From Pseudomonas lalucatii (lineage in GTDB: Bacteria; Pseudomonadota; Gammaproteobacteria; Pseudomonadales; Pseudomonadaceae), in NCBI RefSeq assembly GCF_018398425.1, contig NZ_JADPMV010000002.1, positions 992,001 to 1,056,000 on the forward strand: a DNA stretch of 64,000 bases. The letters are read 5' to 3'. A model generated the notes under the pieces. The model ran no database searches, had not been told where the DNA came from, and worked only from the letters and a program-made list of their open reading frames with translations. Of the stretch, positions 21,593 to 29,691 are shown one piece after another (within the stretch, counting starts at the first letter, position 1; each line of letters opens with the position of its first letter). The position numbers were made by a program, and so were the translations under genes.

Positions 21593-23101
21593 ATGAAACC
21601 ATCGCTAGTCCTGAAAATGGGCCAGCAGCTGACGATGACCCCGCAGCTGCAACAGGCCATTCGCCTACTTCAACTGTCCACCCTGGATCTGCAGCAGGAG
21701 ATCCAGGAGGCCTTGGAGTCCAACCCGATGCTCGAGCGCCAGGAAGAAGGCGACGACTTCGACAACTCCGACCCCATGGCCGACGGCGCCGACAACCCGA
21801 CGAGCGCCGACAAGCAGGAAGATCCCTACAAGGACGCCAGCTACCAGGAGACCACCCAGAGCGTGGACAACCTGGAAGAAGGCGAGTGGAACGAGCGCAT
21901 CCCCAACGAGCTGCCGGTCGACACCGCCTGGGAAGACGTCTACCAGACCAGCGCCAGCAGCCTGCCGAGCAACGACGACGACGAGTGGGACTTCACCACT
22001 CGCACCTCCAGCGGCGAGAGCCTGCAGAGCCACCTGCTCTGGCAACTCAACCTGGCGCCGATGTCCGACAAGGACCGCCTGATCGCCACCACCCTGATCG
22101 ACTGCATCAACGAACAGGGCTATCTGGAAGAGAGCCTCGAGGAAGTGGTCGAGGCCTTCGACCCGGAGCTGGACATCGAGCAGGACGAAGTGGAGGCGGT
22201 GCTGCACCGCATCCAGCAATTCGAACCGGCCGGCGTGGCCGCCCGCGATCTGCGCGAATGCCTGCTGCTGCAACTGCGCCAGCTGCCGCCCAAGTCGCCC
22301 TGGCTGAGCGAGGCCCAGCGCCTGGCCGGCGACTACCTCGACCTGCTCGGCAGCCGCGACTACAGCCAGCTGATGCGTCGCATGAAGCTCAAGGAAGACG
22401 AGCTGCGCCAGGTCATCGAGCTGATCCAGAGCCTCAACCCGCGCCCCGGCTCGCAGATCCAGTCCGGCGAGCCGGAGTACGTGGTGCCCGACGTCATAGT
22501 GCGCAAGCACAACGAGCGCTGGCTGGTCGAGCTGAACCAGGAGGCCATGCCCCGCCTGCGGGTCAACCCGCAGTACGCCGGCTTCGTCAAGCGCGCCGAC
22601 TCCAGCGCCGACAACACCTTCATGCGCAACCAGCTGCAGGAGGCGCGCTGGTTCATCAAGAGCCTGCAGAGCCGCAACGAGACGCTGATGAAGGTCGCCA
22701 CCCAGATCGTCGAGCACCAGCGCGGCTTCCTCGACTACGGCGACGAGGCGATGAAACCCCTGGTGCTGCACGACATCGCCGAAGCCGTGGGCATGCACGA
22801 GTCGACCATCTCGCGGGTCACCACGCAGAAGTTCATGCACACCCCGCGCGGCATCTACGAGCTGAAATACTTCTTCTCCAGCCACGTCAGCACCGCCGAG
22901 GGCGGCGAGTGCTCCTCCACCGCCATCCGCGCGATCATCAAGAAACTGGTGGCCGCGGAAAATGCGAAAAAGCCATTGAGCGACAGCAAGATCGCTGGTT
23001 TACTGGAGGCACAGGGCATTCAAGTGGCCCGCCGCACGGTCGCCAAATACCGTGAATCCCTCGGTATCGCGCCCTCCAGTGAGCGCAAGCGGTTGATGTA
23101 A
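21593..23101 (+). CDS. rpoN: RNA polymerase sigma-54 factor
   Basis: A 502-residue sigma-54. Region I is the glutamine/leucine-rich start ([20 protein letters not shown]). An acidic region II follows, then the core-binding domain. The C terminus has the HTH ([19 protein letters not shown]) and the RpoN box [10 protein letters not shown] (479-488). It directs transcription of nitrogen, flagellar, pilus and carbon-use genes together with enhancer-binding ATPases. The classical rpoN-hpf-ptsN-rapZ-ptsO order is kept downstream. Confidence 0.97.
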   Translation: MKPSLVLKMGQQLTMTPQLQQAIRLLQLSTLDLQQEIQEALESNPMLERQEEGDDFDNSDPMADGADNPTSADKQEDPYKDASYQETTQSVDNLEEGEWNERIPNELPVDTAWEDVYQTSASSLPSNDDDEWDFTTRTSSGESLQSHLLWQLNLAPMSDKDRLIATTLIDCINEQGYLEESLEEVVEAFDPELDIEQDEVEAVLHRIQQFEPAGVAARDLRECLLLQLRQLPPKSPWLSEAQRLAGDYLDLLGSRDYSQLMRRMKLKEDELRQVIELIQSLNPRPGSQIQSGEPEYVVPDVIVRKHNERWLVELNQEAMPRLRVNPQYAGFVKRADSSADNTFMRNQLQEARWFIKSLQSRNETLMKVATQIVEHQRGFLDYGDEAMKPLVLHDIAEAVGMHESTISRVTTQKFMHTPRGIYELKYFFSSHVSTAEGGECSSTAIRAIIKKLVAAENAKKPLSDSKIAGLLEAQGIQVARRTVAKYRESLGIAPSSERKRLM

Positions 23102-23152
23102 GGCGGCACCCAAAGGAAGATCGGTCAACACACGACACAGCTCGACTCGCGA

Positions 23153-23190
23153 CGCCCCCGAAAGAAGCCATACTGGCGCGTCAGGGGGCG
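23153..23190 (+). other. Stem-loop in the rpoN-hpf spacer
   Basis: An outer stem CGCCCCC/GGGGGCG encloses an inner GCC/GGC stem within the 190-bp gap. There is no T-run. It may be a weak terminator or a processing site that separates rpoN from hpf expression. Confidence 0.4.
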
Positions 23191-23291
23191 ACCACGCCAA
23201 GTGCGGTGTACCAGGTCTTCCATGCCAAGGTGTTCCCGCGGCAGGCCGCCGATAGCCTGCCTCTTACACACGGCAACAAGGAGAAAGCGGT

Positions 23292-23600
23292 ATGCAAGTC
23301 AACATCAGTGGACATCAGCTGGATGTGACCGACGCCCTGCGCGACTACATCGCCGAAAAACTCAATCGACTGGAGCGCCACTTCGACAAGATCACCAACG
23401 TGCAGGTCACCATGGAGGTCGAGAAGCTCAAGCAGAAGATCGAAGCGACCCTGCACATCGCCGGCGGTGAAGTCGTCGCCAACGCCGAGCACGACGACAT
23501 GTATGCCGCCATCGACCTGCTCACCGACAAACTCGACCGACAACTCATCAAGCACAAGGAAAAGCAGCTCGAACGCCAGCAGGGCGCCATGGCCCGCTGA
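23292..23600 (+). CDS. hpf: Ribosome hibernation promoting factor, short type
   Basis: A 102-residue short HPF/YfiA-family protein (MQVNISGHQLDVTDALRDYI, then INVQVTMEVEK-type strand, basic C terminus). It binds the 30S decoding region in stationary phase, blocks initiation and promotes 100S dimers in bacteria with RMF. In P. aeruginosa HPF preserves ribosomes during starvation. AAGGAG lies 9 bp upstream. The next gene, ptsN, starts 15 bp later. Confidence 0.95.
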   Translation: MQVNISGHQLDVTDALRDYIAEKLNRLERHFDKITNVQVTMEVEKLKQKIEATLHIAGGEVVANAEHDDMYAAIDLLTDKLDRQLIKHKEKQLERQQGAMAR

Positions 23601-23615
23601 CCTCGCTCACCTCCT

Positions 23616-24080
23616 ATGATCCGACTCGAAAACATCCTGACCCCCGGCCGTTCCCTGGTGAACGTGCCGGGCGGCAGCAAGAAACGCGTACTCGAACAAA
23701 TTGCCAATCTGGTGGCGCGCGAGCTGCCCGACCTGGACGGCCAGGACATCTTCGAGAGCCTGATCGCCCGGGAAAAGCTCGGCTCCACCGGTTTCGGCAA
23801 CGGCATCGCCATTCCCCACTGCCGCCTGCCCGGCTGCGTCGCACCGATCAGCGCCTTGCTGCGCCTGGATGCGCCGGTCGACTTCGACGCCATCGACGGC
23901 GCCCCGGTCGACCTGCTGTTCGTCCTGCTGGTACCCGAGGCGGCCACCGACGAGCACCTGGAACTGCTGCGCCAGATCGCCAGCATGCTCGATCGCAGCG
24001 ATGTGCGCGAGCGCCTGCGCCATGCCGCGAGCAGCGAGGCCCTGTACCAGGTCGTGGTGGACGTACAAAGCAGCCGTTAG
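23616..24080 (+). CDS. ptsN: PTS-Ntr regulatory phosphocarrier EIIA-Ntr
   Basis: A 154-residue PTS EIIA type-2 domain. The phospho-acceptor is His68 in NGIAIPHCR. It is the end acceptor of the PtsP to PtsO to PtsN relay, which does not move sugar but tunes potassium transport, carbon-nitrogen balance and PHA or alginate output in pseudomonads. ptsO is close by (24960); ptsP is not in the window. Confidence 0.95.
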   Translation: MIRLENILTPGRSLVNVPGGSKKRVLEQIANLVARELPDLDGQDIFESLIAREKLGSTGFGNGIAIPHCRLPGCVAPISALLRLDAPVDFDAIDGAPVDLLFVLLVPEAATDEHLELLRQIASMLDRSDVRERLRHAASSEALYQVVVDVQSSR

Positions 24081-24089
24081 GACCTCCCC

Positions 24090-24947
24090 ATGCGCCTGAT
24101 CATCGTCAGCGGTCGCTCCGGCTCCGGCAAAAGCACCGCCCTCGATGTCCTCGAGGACAACGGCTTCTACTGCATCGACAACCTCCCCGCCGGCCTGCTC
24201 CCCGAACTGGCCGAGGGCGCCCTGCTGCACACCGAATTGCTGCACCCACAGGTGGCCGTATCGATCGACGCGCGCAACCTGCCCAGCCAGCTCAAGCGTT
24301 TCCCCGAACTGCTCGACGAGGTGCGCGCCCGGCATATCCAGTGCGACGTGCTCTACCTGGATGCCGACGAGGAGACCCTGCTCAAGCGCTTCTCCGAGAC
24401 CCGTCGGCGCCACCCGCTGACCAACGAGGAGCGCTCCCTGGCCGAGGCCATCGCCGACGAGAGCCAGCTGCTCGGGCCGATCATCGACCTGGCCGACCTG
24501 AAGATCGACACCACCCACCTGAACCTCTACCAGTTGCGCGACATGCTCAAGCTGCGCCTGCTCAACCAGCCCGAGCCCGGCACCGCCTTCCTGGTCGAGT
24601 CCTTCGGCTTCAAGCGCGGCATGCCGGTGGATGCCGACCTGGTGTTCGACGTGCGCTGCCTGCCCAATCCCTACTGGAAGCCCGAGCTGCGCGACTATTC
24701 CGGCCTCGACCAGCCGGTGGCCGAGTACCTGGCGGCCCAGGCCGATGTCGAGGAGATGTTCCAGGACATCCTCGCCTACCTGAACAAATGGCTGCCGCGC
24801 TTCGCCGCCAGCAACCGCGCCTATGTCACGGTGGCCATCGGCTGCACCGGCGGCCACCACCGCTCGGTGTACCTGGCCAATCGCCTGGGTGATACCCTGA
24901 AACCCACCTTGAAGAACGTTCAGGTCCGCCACCGCGACCTCAGCTAA
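24090..24947 (+). CDS. rapZ: RNase adapter / nucleotide-binding protein RapZ (YvcJ family)
   Basis: A 285-residue protein with an N-terminal kinase-like P-loop (GRSGSGKST, residues 8-16). The C-terminal domain carries the conserved [16 protein letters not shown] stretch that binds glucosamine-6-phosphate in E. coli. There it guides RNase E to the small RNA GlmZ. Pseudomonads lack an evident GlmY/GlmZ pair, so the RNA-related role here is open. It lies between ptsN and ptsO with 9-bp and 12-bp gaps. Confidence 0.93.
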   Translation: MRLIIVSGRSGSGKSTALDVLEDNGFYCIDNLPAGLLPELAEGALLHTELLHPQVAVSIDARNLPSQLKRFPELLDEVRARHIQCDVLYLDADEETLLKRFSETRRRHPLTNEERSLAEAIADESQLLGPIIDLADLKIDTTHLNLYQLRDMLKLRLLNQPEPGTAFLVESFGFKRGMPVDADLVFDVRCLPNPYWKPELRDYSGLDQPVAEYLAAQADVEEMFQDILAYLNKWLPRFAASNRAYVTVAIGCTGGHHRSVYLANRLGDTLKPTLKNVQVRHRDLS

Positions 24948-24959
24948 GGAAACGCCGCG

Positions 24960-25232
24960 ATGCCCTCCCGCGAAATCACCATTGTCAACAAGCTGGGCCT
25001 GCACGCGCGTGCCGCGGCCAAGTTCGTTGGCGTGGCCGGACGCTATCCCTGCAAGGTCAAGGTCGGCCGCGCCCCGGAGAGCCTGGTGGACGGCAAGAGC
25101 ATCATGGCGGTGATGATGCTGGCCGCCGGCAAGGGCACGCCGATCCACCTGCACACCGAAGGCGAGCAGGACCATGACGCCCTGGAGGCGCTGGTCGAAC
25201 TGATCAACAACTACTTCGACGAAGGCGAGTAG
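24960..25232 (+). CDS. ptsO: Phosphocarrier NPr (HPr-like, PTS-Ntr)
   Basis: A 90-residue HPr-fold protein with the phospho-histidine in KLGLHARAA (His15). It passes phosphate from PtsP to PtsN. It has GKSIMAVMML in place of the seryl-kinase site block of Gram-positive HPr. It is the last gene of the rpoN operon and is followed by a strong hairpin. Confidence 0.95.
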   Translation: MPSREITIVNKLGLHARAAAKFVGVAGRYPCKVKVGRAPESLVDGKSIMAVMMLAAGKGTPIHLHTEGEQDHDALEALVELINNYFDEGE

Positions 25233-25250
25233 CCCAGCACCCGCTACGAA

Positions 25251-25282
25251 GAGGGGCTGCCCGTTACCGCGGGCAGCCCCTC
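25251..25282. terminator. 13-bp perfect hairpin between convergent ptsO and pmbA
   Basis: GAGGGGCTGCCCG pairs perfectly with CGGGCAGCCCCTC over a 6-base loop. It stands 18 bp after the ptsO stop and 20 bp before the pmbA stop. No T-run is present on either strand, so it is a hairpin boundary rather than a textbook intrinsic terminator. Confidence 0.65.
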
Positions 25283-25302
25283 TGGCGTTGCCCGGCCGAC
25301 CG

Positions 25303-26649
25303 TCAGCTGCCGGCCACCGTCATGCGCTCGATCAGTACCGAGCCGGTGTGGATGTTGCTGCGCAGTTCCAGGTCGTTGCCCACCGCGACTATCTGCCCGA
25401 ACATGTCGCGCAGGTTGCCGGCGATGGTCACCTCCTGCACCGGAAACTGGATCTCGCCATTCTCCACCCAGTAGCCGCCGGCACCGCGCGAGTAGTCGCC
25501 GGTGACCAGGTTCAGGCCATGCCCCATCAGCTCGGTGACCAGCAGACCGCGGCCCATGCGCTTGAGCAGCGCCTGCTGGTCCTCGTCGCCATGGCTGACG
25601 AACAGATTGTGCACGCCACCGGCATTGGCCGTGCTGGGCATGCCCAGCTTGCGCCCGGAATAGGTGCCCAGCACATAGGAGAGCAGTTCGCCGCCCTCGA
25701 CGAAGGACTTCGCGTAGGTCGCCAGGCCGTCGCCATCGAACGCCGCGCTGCCCAGGGCGCGCGGGATGTGCGGTCGCTCGTCGAGCTTGAGCCACGCGGG
25801 GAACAGCTGCTGCCCCAGGGCCCCCTCGAGGAAGGACGACTGGCGGTACAGGTTGCCGCCGGAAATCGCCGCGAGGAAATGACCGAACAGGCCGGTCGCC
25901 GACTCGGCGGAAAACAGCACCGGCACCTCGCAGGTCGGCACCGGCCGCGCGCCCAGGCGGCTGACCGTGCGCTGCGCGGCGCGTCGACCGATATCGGCGG
26001 CATCGGCCAGCAACTCGCCCTGGCGGTTGACGTCGTACCAGTAGTCGCGCTGCATCTGCCCGCCGTCCTCGGCGATCATCACGCAACTCAGGCTGTGGCG
26101 GGTGCTGGCGTAGCCGCCGACGAAGCCATGGCTGTTGCCGTACACCCGGCAGCCCTGGTGGCTGTTGAGGGTGGTGCCGTCGGCGTTCTTGATCCGCGGA
26201 TCGGCGGCGAAGGCGGCCGCCTCGCAGCGCAGCGCCTGCTCGATGGCCTGCTCCGGGCTGATCGCCCAGGCATGGTAGAGGTCCAGCTGCGGCAGCTCGC
26301 GGGCCATCAGCGCGGCATCGGCCAGCCCGGCGCAGTCGTCTTCGGAGGCATGTTTGGCGATCGCCAGGGCCGCCGCCACCGTCTCGCGAATGGCCGCCTC
26401 GCCGCTGGCCGAGGTACTGGCCGAGCCCTTGCGCTGGCCGACATAGAGGGTGATGCCGAAACCCTGGTCGCGGTTGAACTCGACCGTCTCCACCTCGCCG
26501 CGGCGCACGCTGGTGGACAGGCCCTGCTCCACCGACACGGCGACCTCGCAGGCGCTGGCGCCCTGCTTCCTGGCCTCGGCGATGATCTGCTCGACCTGGG
26601 CCTGCAACTGCGGCACGGCAGCGGGGCCGACCGTTTCTACTGCACTCAT
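25303..26649 (-). CDS. pmbA: TldE/PmbA subunit of the TldDE metalloprotease
   Basis: A 448-residue TldE homologue. It forms a heterodimer with TldD that degrades unfolded peptides and matures some peptide antibiotics; TldE lacks the metal site, and no HExxxH is seen here, as expected. Family blocks include FNRDQGFGITLYVGQRKGSA near the start and HGLNLVTGDYSRGAGGYW near the end. I take the ATG at 26649 with TAGGAG 5 bp upstream; a GTG two codons earlier is in frame. It is divergent from darP and separated from tldD by that gene. Confidence 0.94.
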   Translation of the reverse strand: MSAVETVGPAAVPQLQAQVEQIIAEARKQGASACEVAVSVEQGLSTSVRRGEVETVEFNRDQGFGITLYVGQRKGSASTSASGEAAIRETVAAALAIAKHASEDDCAGLADAALMARELPQLDLYHAWAISPEQAIEQALRCEAAAFAADPRIKNADGTTLNSHQGCRVYGNSHGFVGGYASTRHSLSCVMIAEDGGQMQRDYWYDVNRQGELLADAADIGRRAAQRTVSRLGARPVPTCEVPVLFSAESATGLFGHFLAAISGGNLYRQSSFLEGALGQQLFPAWLKLDERPHIPRALGSAAFDGDGLATYAKSFVEGGELLSYVLGTYSGRKLGMPSTANAGGVHNLFVSHGDEDQQALLKRMGRGLLVTELMGHGLNLVTGDYSRGAGGYWVENGEIQFPVQEVTIAGNLRDMFGQIVAVGNDLELRSNIHTGSVLIERMTVAGS

Positions 26650-26754
26650 ACACACTCCTAAGCGATGGGCGGCAAGCTAGGTCCTGCGCGGACCGAACGC
26701 TTGCAGCCGGAAACTTGCTGCTATCATGACGGCGTTTTCCACTGGACCACCCCC

Positions 26755-27273
26755 ATGCCTGAATACCTTGACGACTTCTCCGGCGAGAAGAGCAAATCCC
26801 AGGTCAAACGCGAGCTGCATGCCCTGCAAGACCTGGGGCAGCGTCTGACCACCTTAAAGCCCGATCTGCTGAACAAGCTACCCCTGACCGACGCCCTGCG
26901 CCGCGCCCTGGCCGAAGCGCCGAAGCACACCGCCAACGCGGCGAAGAAGCGCCACGTCCAGTTCATCGGCAAGCTGATGCGCGAACAGGACCTCGACGCC
27001 ATCACCACCCTGCTCGACCAGCTGGATGCGTCCAGCCGCCAGTACAACGAGCGCTTCCACAACCTCGAGCGCTGGCGCGACCGCCTGCTGGGCGGCAACG
27101 ACGAGACCCTGGAGGCCTTCGTCGGCGACTACCCCGAGGCCGACCGCCAGCACCTGCGCCAGCTGATCCGCCAGGCCCAGCACGAGGCGGCGCAGAACAA
27201 GGCGCCGGCCGCCTCGCGGAAAATCTTCAAGTACATCCGCGACCTGGACGAAGCCCAGCGCGGACTGCGCTAA
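26755..27273 (+). CDS. darP: Ribosome biogenesis factor DarP (YjgA, DUF615)
   Basis: A 172-residue, highly charged helical protein of the YjgA/DarP family, which in E. coli associates with late 50S precursors. It starts at [16 protein letters not shown], which is typical; an in-frame ATG 90 bp upstream overlaps the pmbA promoter region and is rejected. The protein is complete. It lies between the divergent pmbA and convergent tldD, so the tldE-tldD pair is split by it. Confidence 0.9.
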   Translation: MPEYLDDFSGEKSKSQVKRELHALQDLGQRLTTLKPDLLNKLPLTDALRRALAEAPKHTANAAKKRHVQFIGKLMREQDLDAITTLLDQLDASSRQYNERFHNLERWRDRLLGGNDETLEAFVGDYPEADRQHLRQLIRQAQHEAAQNKAPAASRKIFKYIRDLDEAQRGLR

Positions 27274-27284
27274 TCCCGCCGAAT

Positions 27285-27314
27285 CGGCCGGGCCAAGGCA
27301 CCTTGGCCCGGCCG
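27285..27314. terminator. 14-bp perfect hairpin between convergent darP and tldD
   Basis: CGGCCGGGCCAAGG pairs with CCTTGGCCCGGCCG around a CA centre, so the real loop takes in the first G-C pairs. It lies 12 bp after darP and 8 bp before the tldD stop. It has no T-run on either strand. Confidence 0.6.
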
Positions 27315-27321
27315 CAACGCA

Positions 27322-28764
27322 TCAGGCTCCGGTGCCGCCGACGGTGATCGCATCGATCTTCAGGGTCGGCTGGCCGACGCCGACCGGCACCGACTGGCCG
27401 TCCTTGCCGCAGGTGCCGACGCCGCTGTCCAGGGCCAGGTCGTTGCCGACCATCGACACCCGGCTCATGGCCTCCGGGCCGTTGCCGATCAGCGTGGCGC
27501 CCTTGACCGGCGCGGTGATCTTGCCGTCCTCGATCAGGTAGGCCTCGCTGGTGGAGAAGACGAACTTGCCACTGGTGATATCCACCTGACCGCCGCCGAG
27601 GTTGGCGCAGTAGATGCCGCGCTTCACCGAACGGATGATCTCCTCCGGATCGCTCTCGCCGGCCAGCATGTAGGTGTTGGTCATGCGCGGCATCGGCAGG
27701 TGCGCATAGGACTCGCGGCGGCCGTTGCCGGTGCAGGCCACGCCCATCAGGCGGGCATTCAGCTTGTCCTGCATATAGCCCCTGAGCACGCCGTTCTCGA
27801 TCAGCGTGGTGCATTCGCTCGGCGTGCCCTCGTCGTCCATGCTCAGCGAGCCGCGGCGTTCGGCCAGGGTGCCGTCGTCGACGATGGTGCACAGGCTGGA
27901 GGCGACCTTCTCGCCCATGCGGCCGCTGTAGGCGGAGCTGCCCTTGCGGTTGAAATCGCCCTCCAGGCCGTGGCCGACCGCCTCGTGCAGCAGCACCCCG
28001 GACCAGCCGGCGCCCATCACCACCGGCATGCTGCCGGCCGGCGCGGCGATCGCCTCGAGGTTGACCAGGGCCTGGCGCAGCGCCTCACGGGCATAGCCCA
28101 TGGCGCGGTCCTCGTTGAGGAAATAGCGGTAGTCGGTGCGCCCACCGCCGCCATGGCCGCCGCGCTCGCGACGGCCGTTCTGCTCGACTATGACGCTGAC
28201 GTTGAAGCGCACCAGCGGCCGCACGTCGCTGCCCAGGCTGCCGTCGCTGGCCGCCACCAGCACCCGGTCCCAGACCCCGGCCAGGCTCACCGTGACCTGC
28301 TTGATGCGCGGATCGAGGGCGCGGGTGGCCTGGTCGATGCGCTTGAGCAGCTCGACCTTCTGCGCCCGGTCGATCACGTCCAGCGGATTGTCCGGGGCAT
28401 ACAGGGCGCCGATCAGCGGGCTGCCGAGGGCCTGCACGCGGCCGTGCTGGCCGGCCCGGGCGATCGAGCGGGCCGCGCCCGCGGCCTGGCTCAGGGCCTC
28501 GGCGGTGATCGCGTTGCTGTAGGCGAAGCCGGTCTTCTCGCCGGACTGGGCGCGCACGCCGACGCCCTGGTCGAGGTTGAAGCTGCCCTCCTTGACGATG
28601 CCGTCCTCCAGCACCCAGGTCTCGGAGACCTGACTCTGGAAATACAGGTCGGCGGCGTCTATCCCGGGGCCGGCCAGCTCGCCGAGTACCCCGGGCAGAT
28701 GGTCGAGGGTCAGCCCCCCCGGACTCAACAGGTGCTCGCTGACGGACAACAACATCTCGTTCAT
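27322..28764 (-). CDS. tldD: TldD subunit of the TldDE metalloprotease
   Basis: A 480-residue TldD with the metal-binding HEAVGH motif (His260, Glu261, His265) in [14 protein letters not shown]. With TldE it forms a peptidase that accepts unfolded peptides. I start at the ATG at 28764 ([10 protein letters not shown]), preceded by GGAG at 8 bp. A longer open frame to 29004 runs through the nitrilase gene and is not real. It is 2 bp after the nitrilase gene, so the two are co-translated. Confidence 0.95.
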   Translation of the reverse strand: MNEMLLSVSEHLLSPGGLTLDHLPGVLGELAGPGIDAADLYFQSQVSETWVLEDGIVKEGSFNLDQGVGVRAQSGEKTGFAYSNAITAEALSQAAGAARSIARAGQHGRVQALGSPLIGALYAPDNPLDVIDRAQKVELLKRIDQATRALDPRIKQVTVSLAGVWDRVLVAASDGSLGSDVRPLVRFNVSVIVEQNGRRERGGHGGGGRTDYRYFLNEDRAMGYAREALRQALVNLEAIAAPAGSMPVVMGAGWSGVLLHEAVGHGLEGDFNRKGSSAYSGRMGEKVASSLCTIVDDGTLAERRGSLSMDDEGTPSECTTLIENGVLRGYMQDKLNARLMGVACTGNGRRESYAHLPMPRMTNTYMLAGESDPEEIIRSVKRGIYCANLGGGQVDITSGKFVFSTSEAYLIEDGKITAPVKGATLIGNGPEAMSRVSMVGNDLALDSGVGTCGKDGQSVPVGVGQPTLKIDAITVGGTGA

Positions 28765-28766
28765 AA

Positions 28767-29615
28767 CTACTCCAAACCGGGCAGCCGCGGGTCGGCCGCT
28801 GCGAAAAATCGTTTGTGCCGGGCCACCGGCATGCGCCGGCGGATCGCCGCCTGCTCGGCCGCGTCGCGCGGCGCCAGCAGCACGGCCTCGCCGCGCGCCT
28901 GCTCGGCGAGGATACGCCCCCAGGGGTCGACGATGGCCGAGTGCCCGTGGGTCTCGCGGCCGCCCGGGTGGTGGCCGCCCTGGCCGGCCGCCAGCACATA
29001 GCACTGGGTCTCGATGGCCCGGGCGCGGATCAGCACCTGCCAGTGGGCCTCGCCGGTGACCGCGGTGAAGGCCGAGGGCGCGCTGATCAGTTCGGCCCCC
29101 GCCTCGCGCAGGGCGCCATACAGTTCAGGGAAACGCAGGTCGTAACAGACCGTCAATCCCAACCGCCCAACGGGCGTATCGGCCACCACCAGCCGGGCCC
29201 CGCAGGCGTAGTCGTCGGACTCGCGATAGCGGCCGCGGCTGTCGCCGACATCCACGTCGAACAGGTGCAGCTTGTCGTAACGCGCCACCCGCTCGCCCTG
29301 TTCGTCGACCAGCAGCGAACAGGCATGGGCCTTGGCCTCGGGCCGGCCGTCCGGCGGCAGGGGGATGGTGCCGGCGACTATCCATAACCTGAGGTCGCGG
29401 GCGGTCTGTTTCAACCACGGCAGGATCGGCCCCTCGCCCAGCGCCTCGCTGCGCCCCAGGGCCGCCAGGTCGCGATGGCCCATGGCGGCGAAGTTCTCCG
29501 GCAGCACCGCGAGACGGGCACCGGCCTGCGCAGCCCGTTCCAGCTGGACGCGGGCGCGGGCCAGGTTGGCGAGCACATCGTCCTGACTGACCAGCTGAAT
29601 CACGGCAAGACTCAT
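28767..29615 (-). CDS. Nitrilase-superfamily amidohydrolase (Nit/omega-amidase-like)
   Basis: A 282-residue carbon-nitrogen hydrolase. The catalytic triad blocks are visible: Glu in LPENFAAMG, Lys in YDKLHLFDV and Cys in [11 protein letters not shown]. Nit1-like members repair deaminated glutathione, and others are omega-amidases. The sequence around the cysteine fits the Nit1 group, but the substrate is inferred. The ATG at 29615 has GAGG at 8 bp and gives the normal length; longer frames cross the inverted repeat upstream. It is linked to tldD by a 2-bp gap. Confidence 0.88.
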   Translation of the reverse strand: MSLAVIQLVSQDDVLANLARARVQLERAAQAGARLAVLPENFAAMGHRDLAALGRSEALGEGPILPWLKQTARDLRLWIVAGTIPLPPDGRPEAKAHACSLLVDEQGERVARYDKLHLFDVDVGDSRGRYRESDDYACGARLVVADTPVGRLGLTVCYDLRFPELYGALREAGAELISAPSAFTAVTGEAHWQVLIRARAIETQCYVLAAGQGGHHPGGRETHGHSAIVDPWGRILAEQARGEAVLLAPRDAAEQAAIRRRMPVARHKRFFAAADPRLPGLE

Positions 29616-29643
29616 GGTTTCCACCTCGGGGACTCGGGCCAGT

Positions 29644-29690
29644 CCCAGCTTACAAGTCATGAGCACCGGCTGCATGACTTGTAAGCTGGG
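29644..29690. repeat. Perfect 18-bp inverted repeat upstream of nit
   Basis: CCCAGCTTACAAGTCATG is repeated in inverted orientation after an 11-base spacer. It fills most of the 76-bp gap between yhdP and the nitrilase gene and begins immediately after the yhdP stop. It could be a terminator or 3'-stabiliser for yhdP, or a REP-like element. Confidence 0.8.
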
Positions 29691-29691
29691 A

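Noticed and set aside
23171..23190. Possible sigma-54 promoter before hpf (TGGCGCG...GGC)
   Set aside because: The GG to GC spacing is one base too long and the -12 lacks TTGC, so it does not meet the -24/-12 rule.
28765..29004. Extended start for tldD (80 extra codons)
   Set aside because: The extra stretch lies wholly in another frame of the nitrilase gene; the inner ATG has GGAG.
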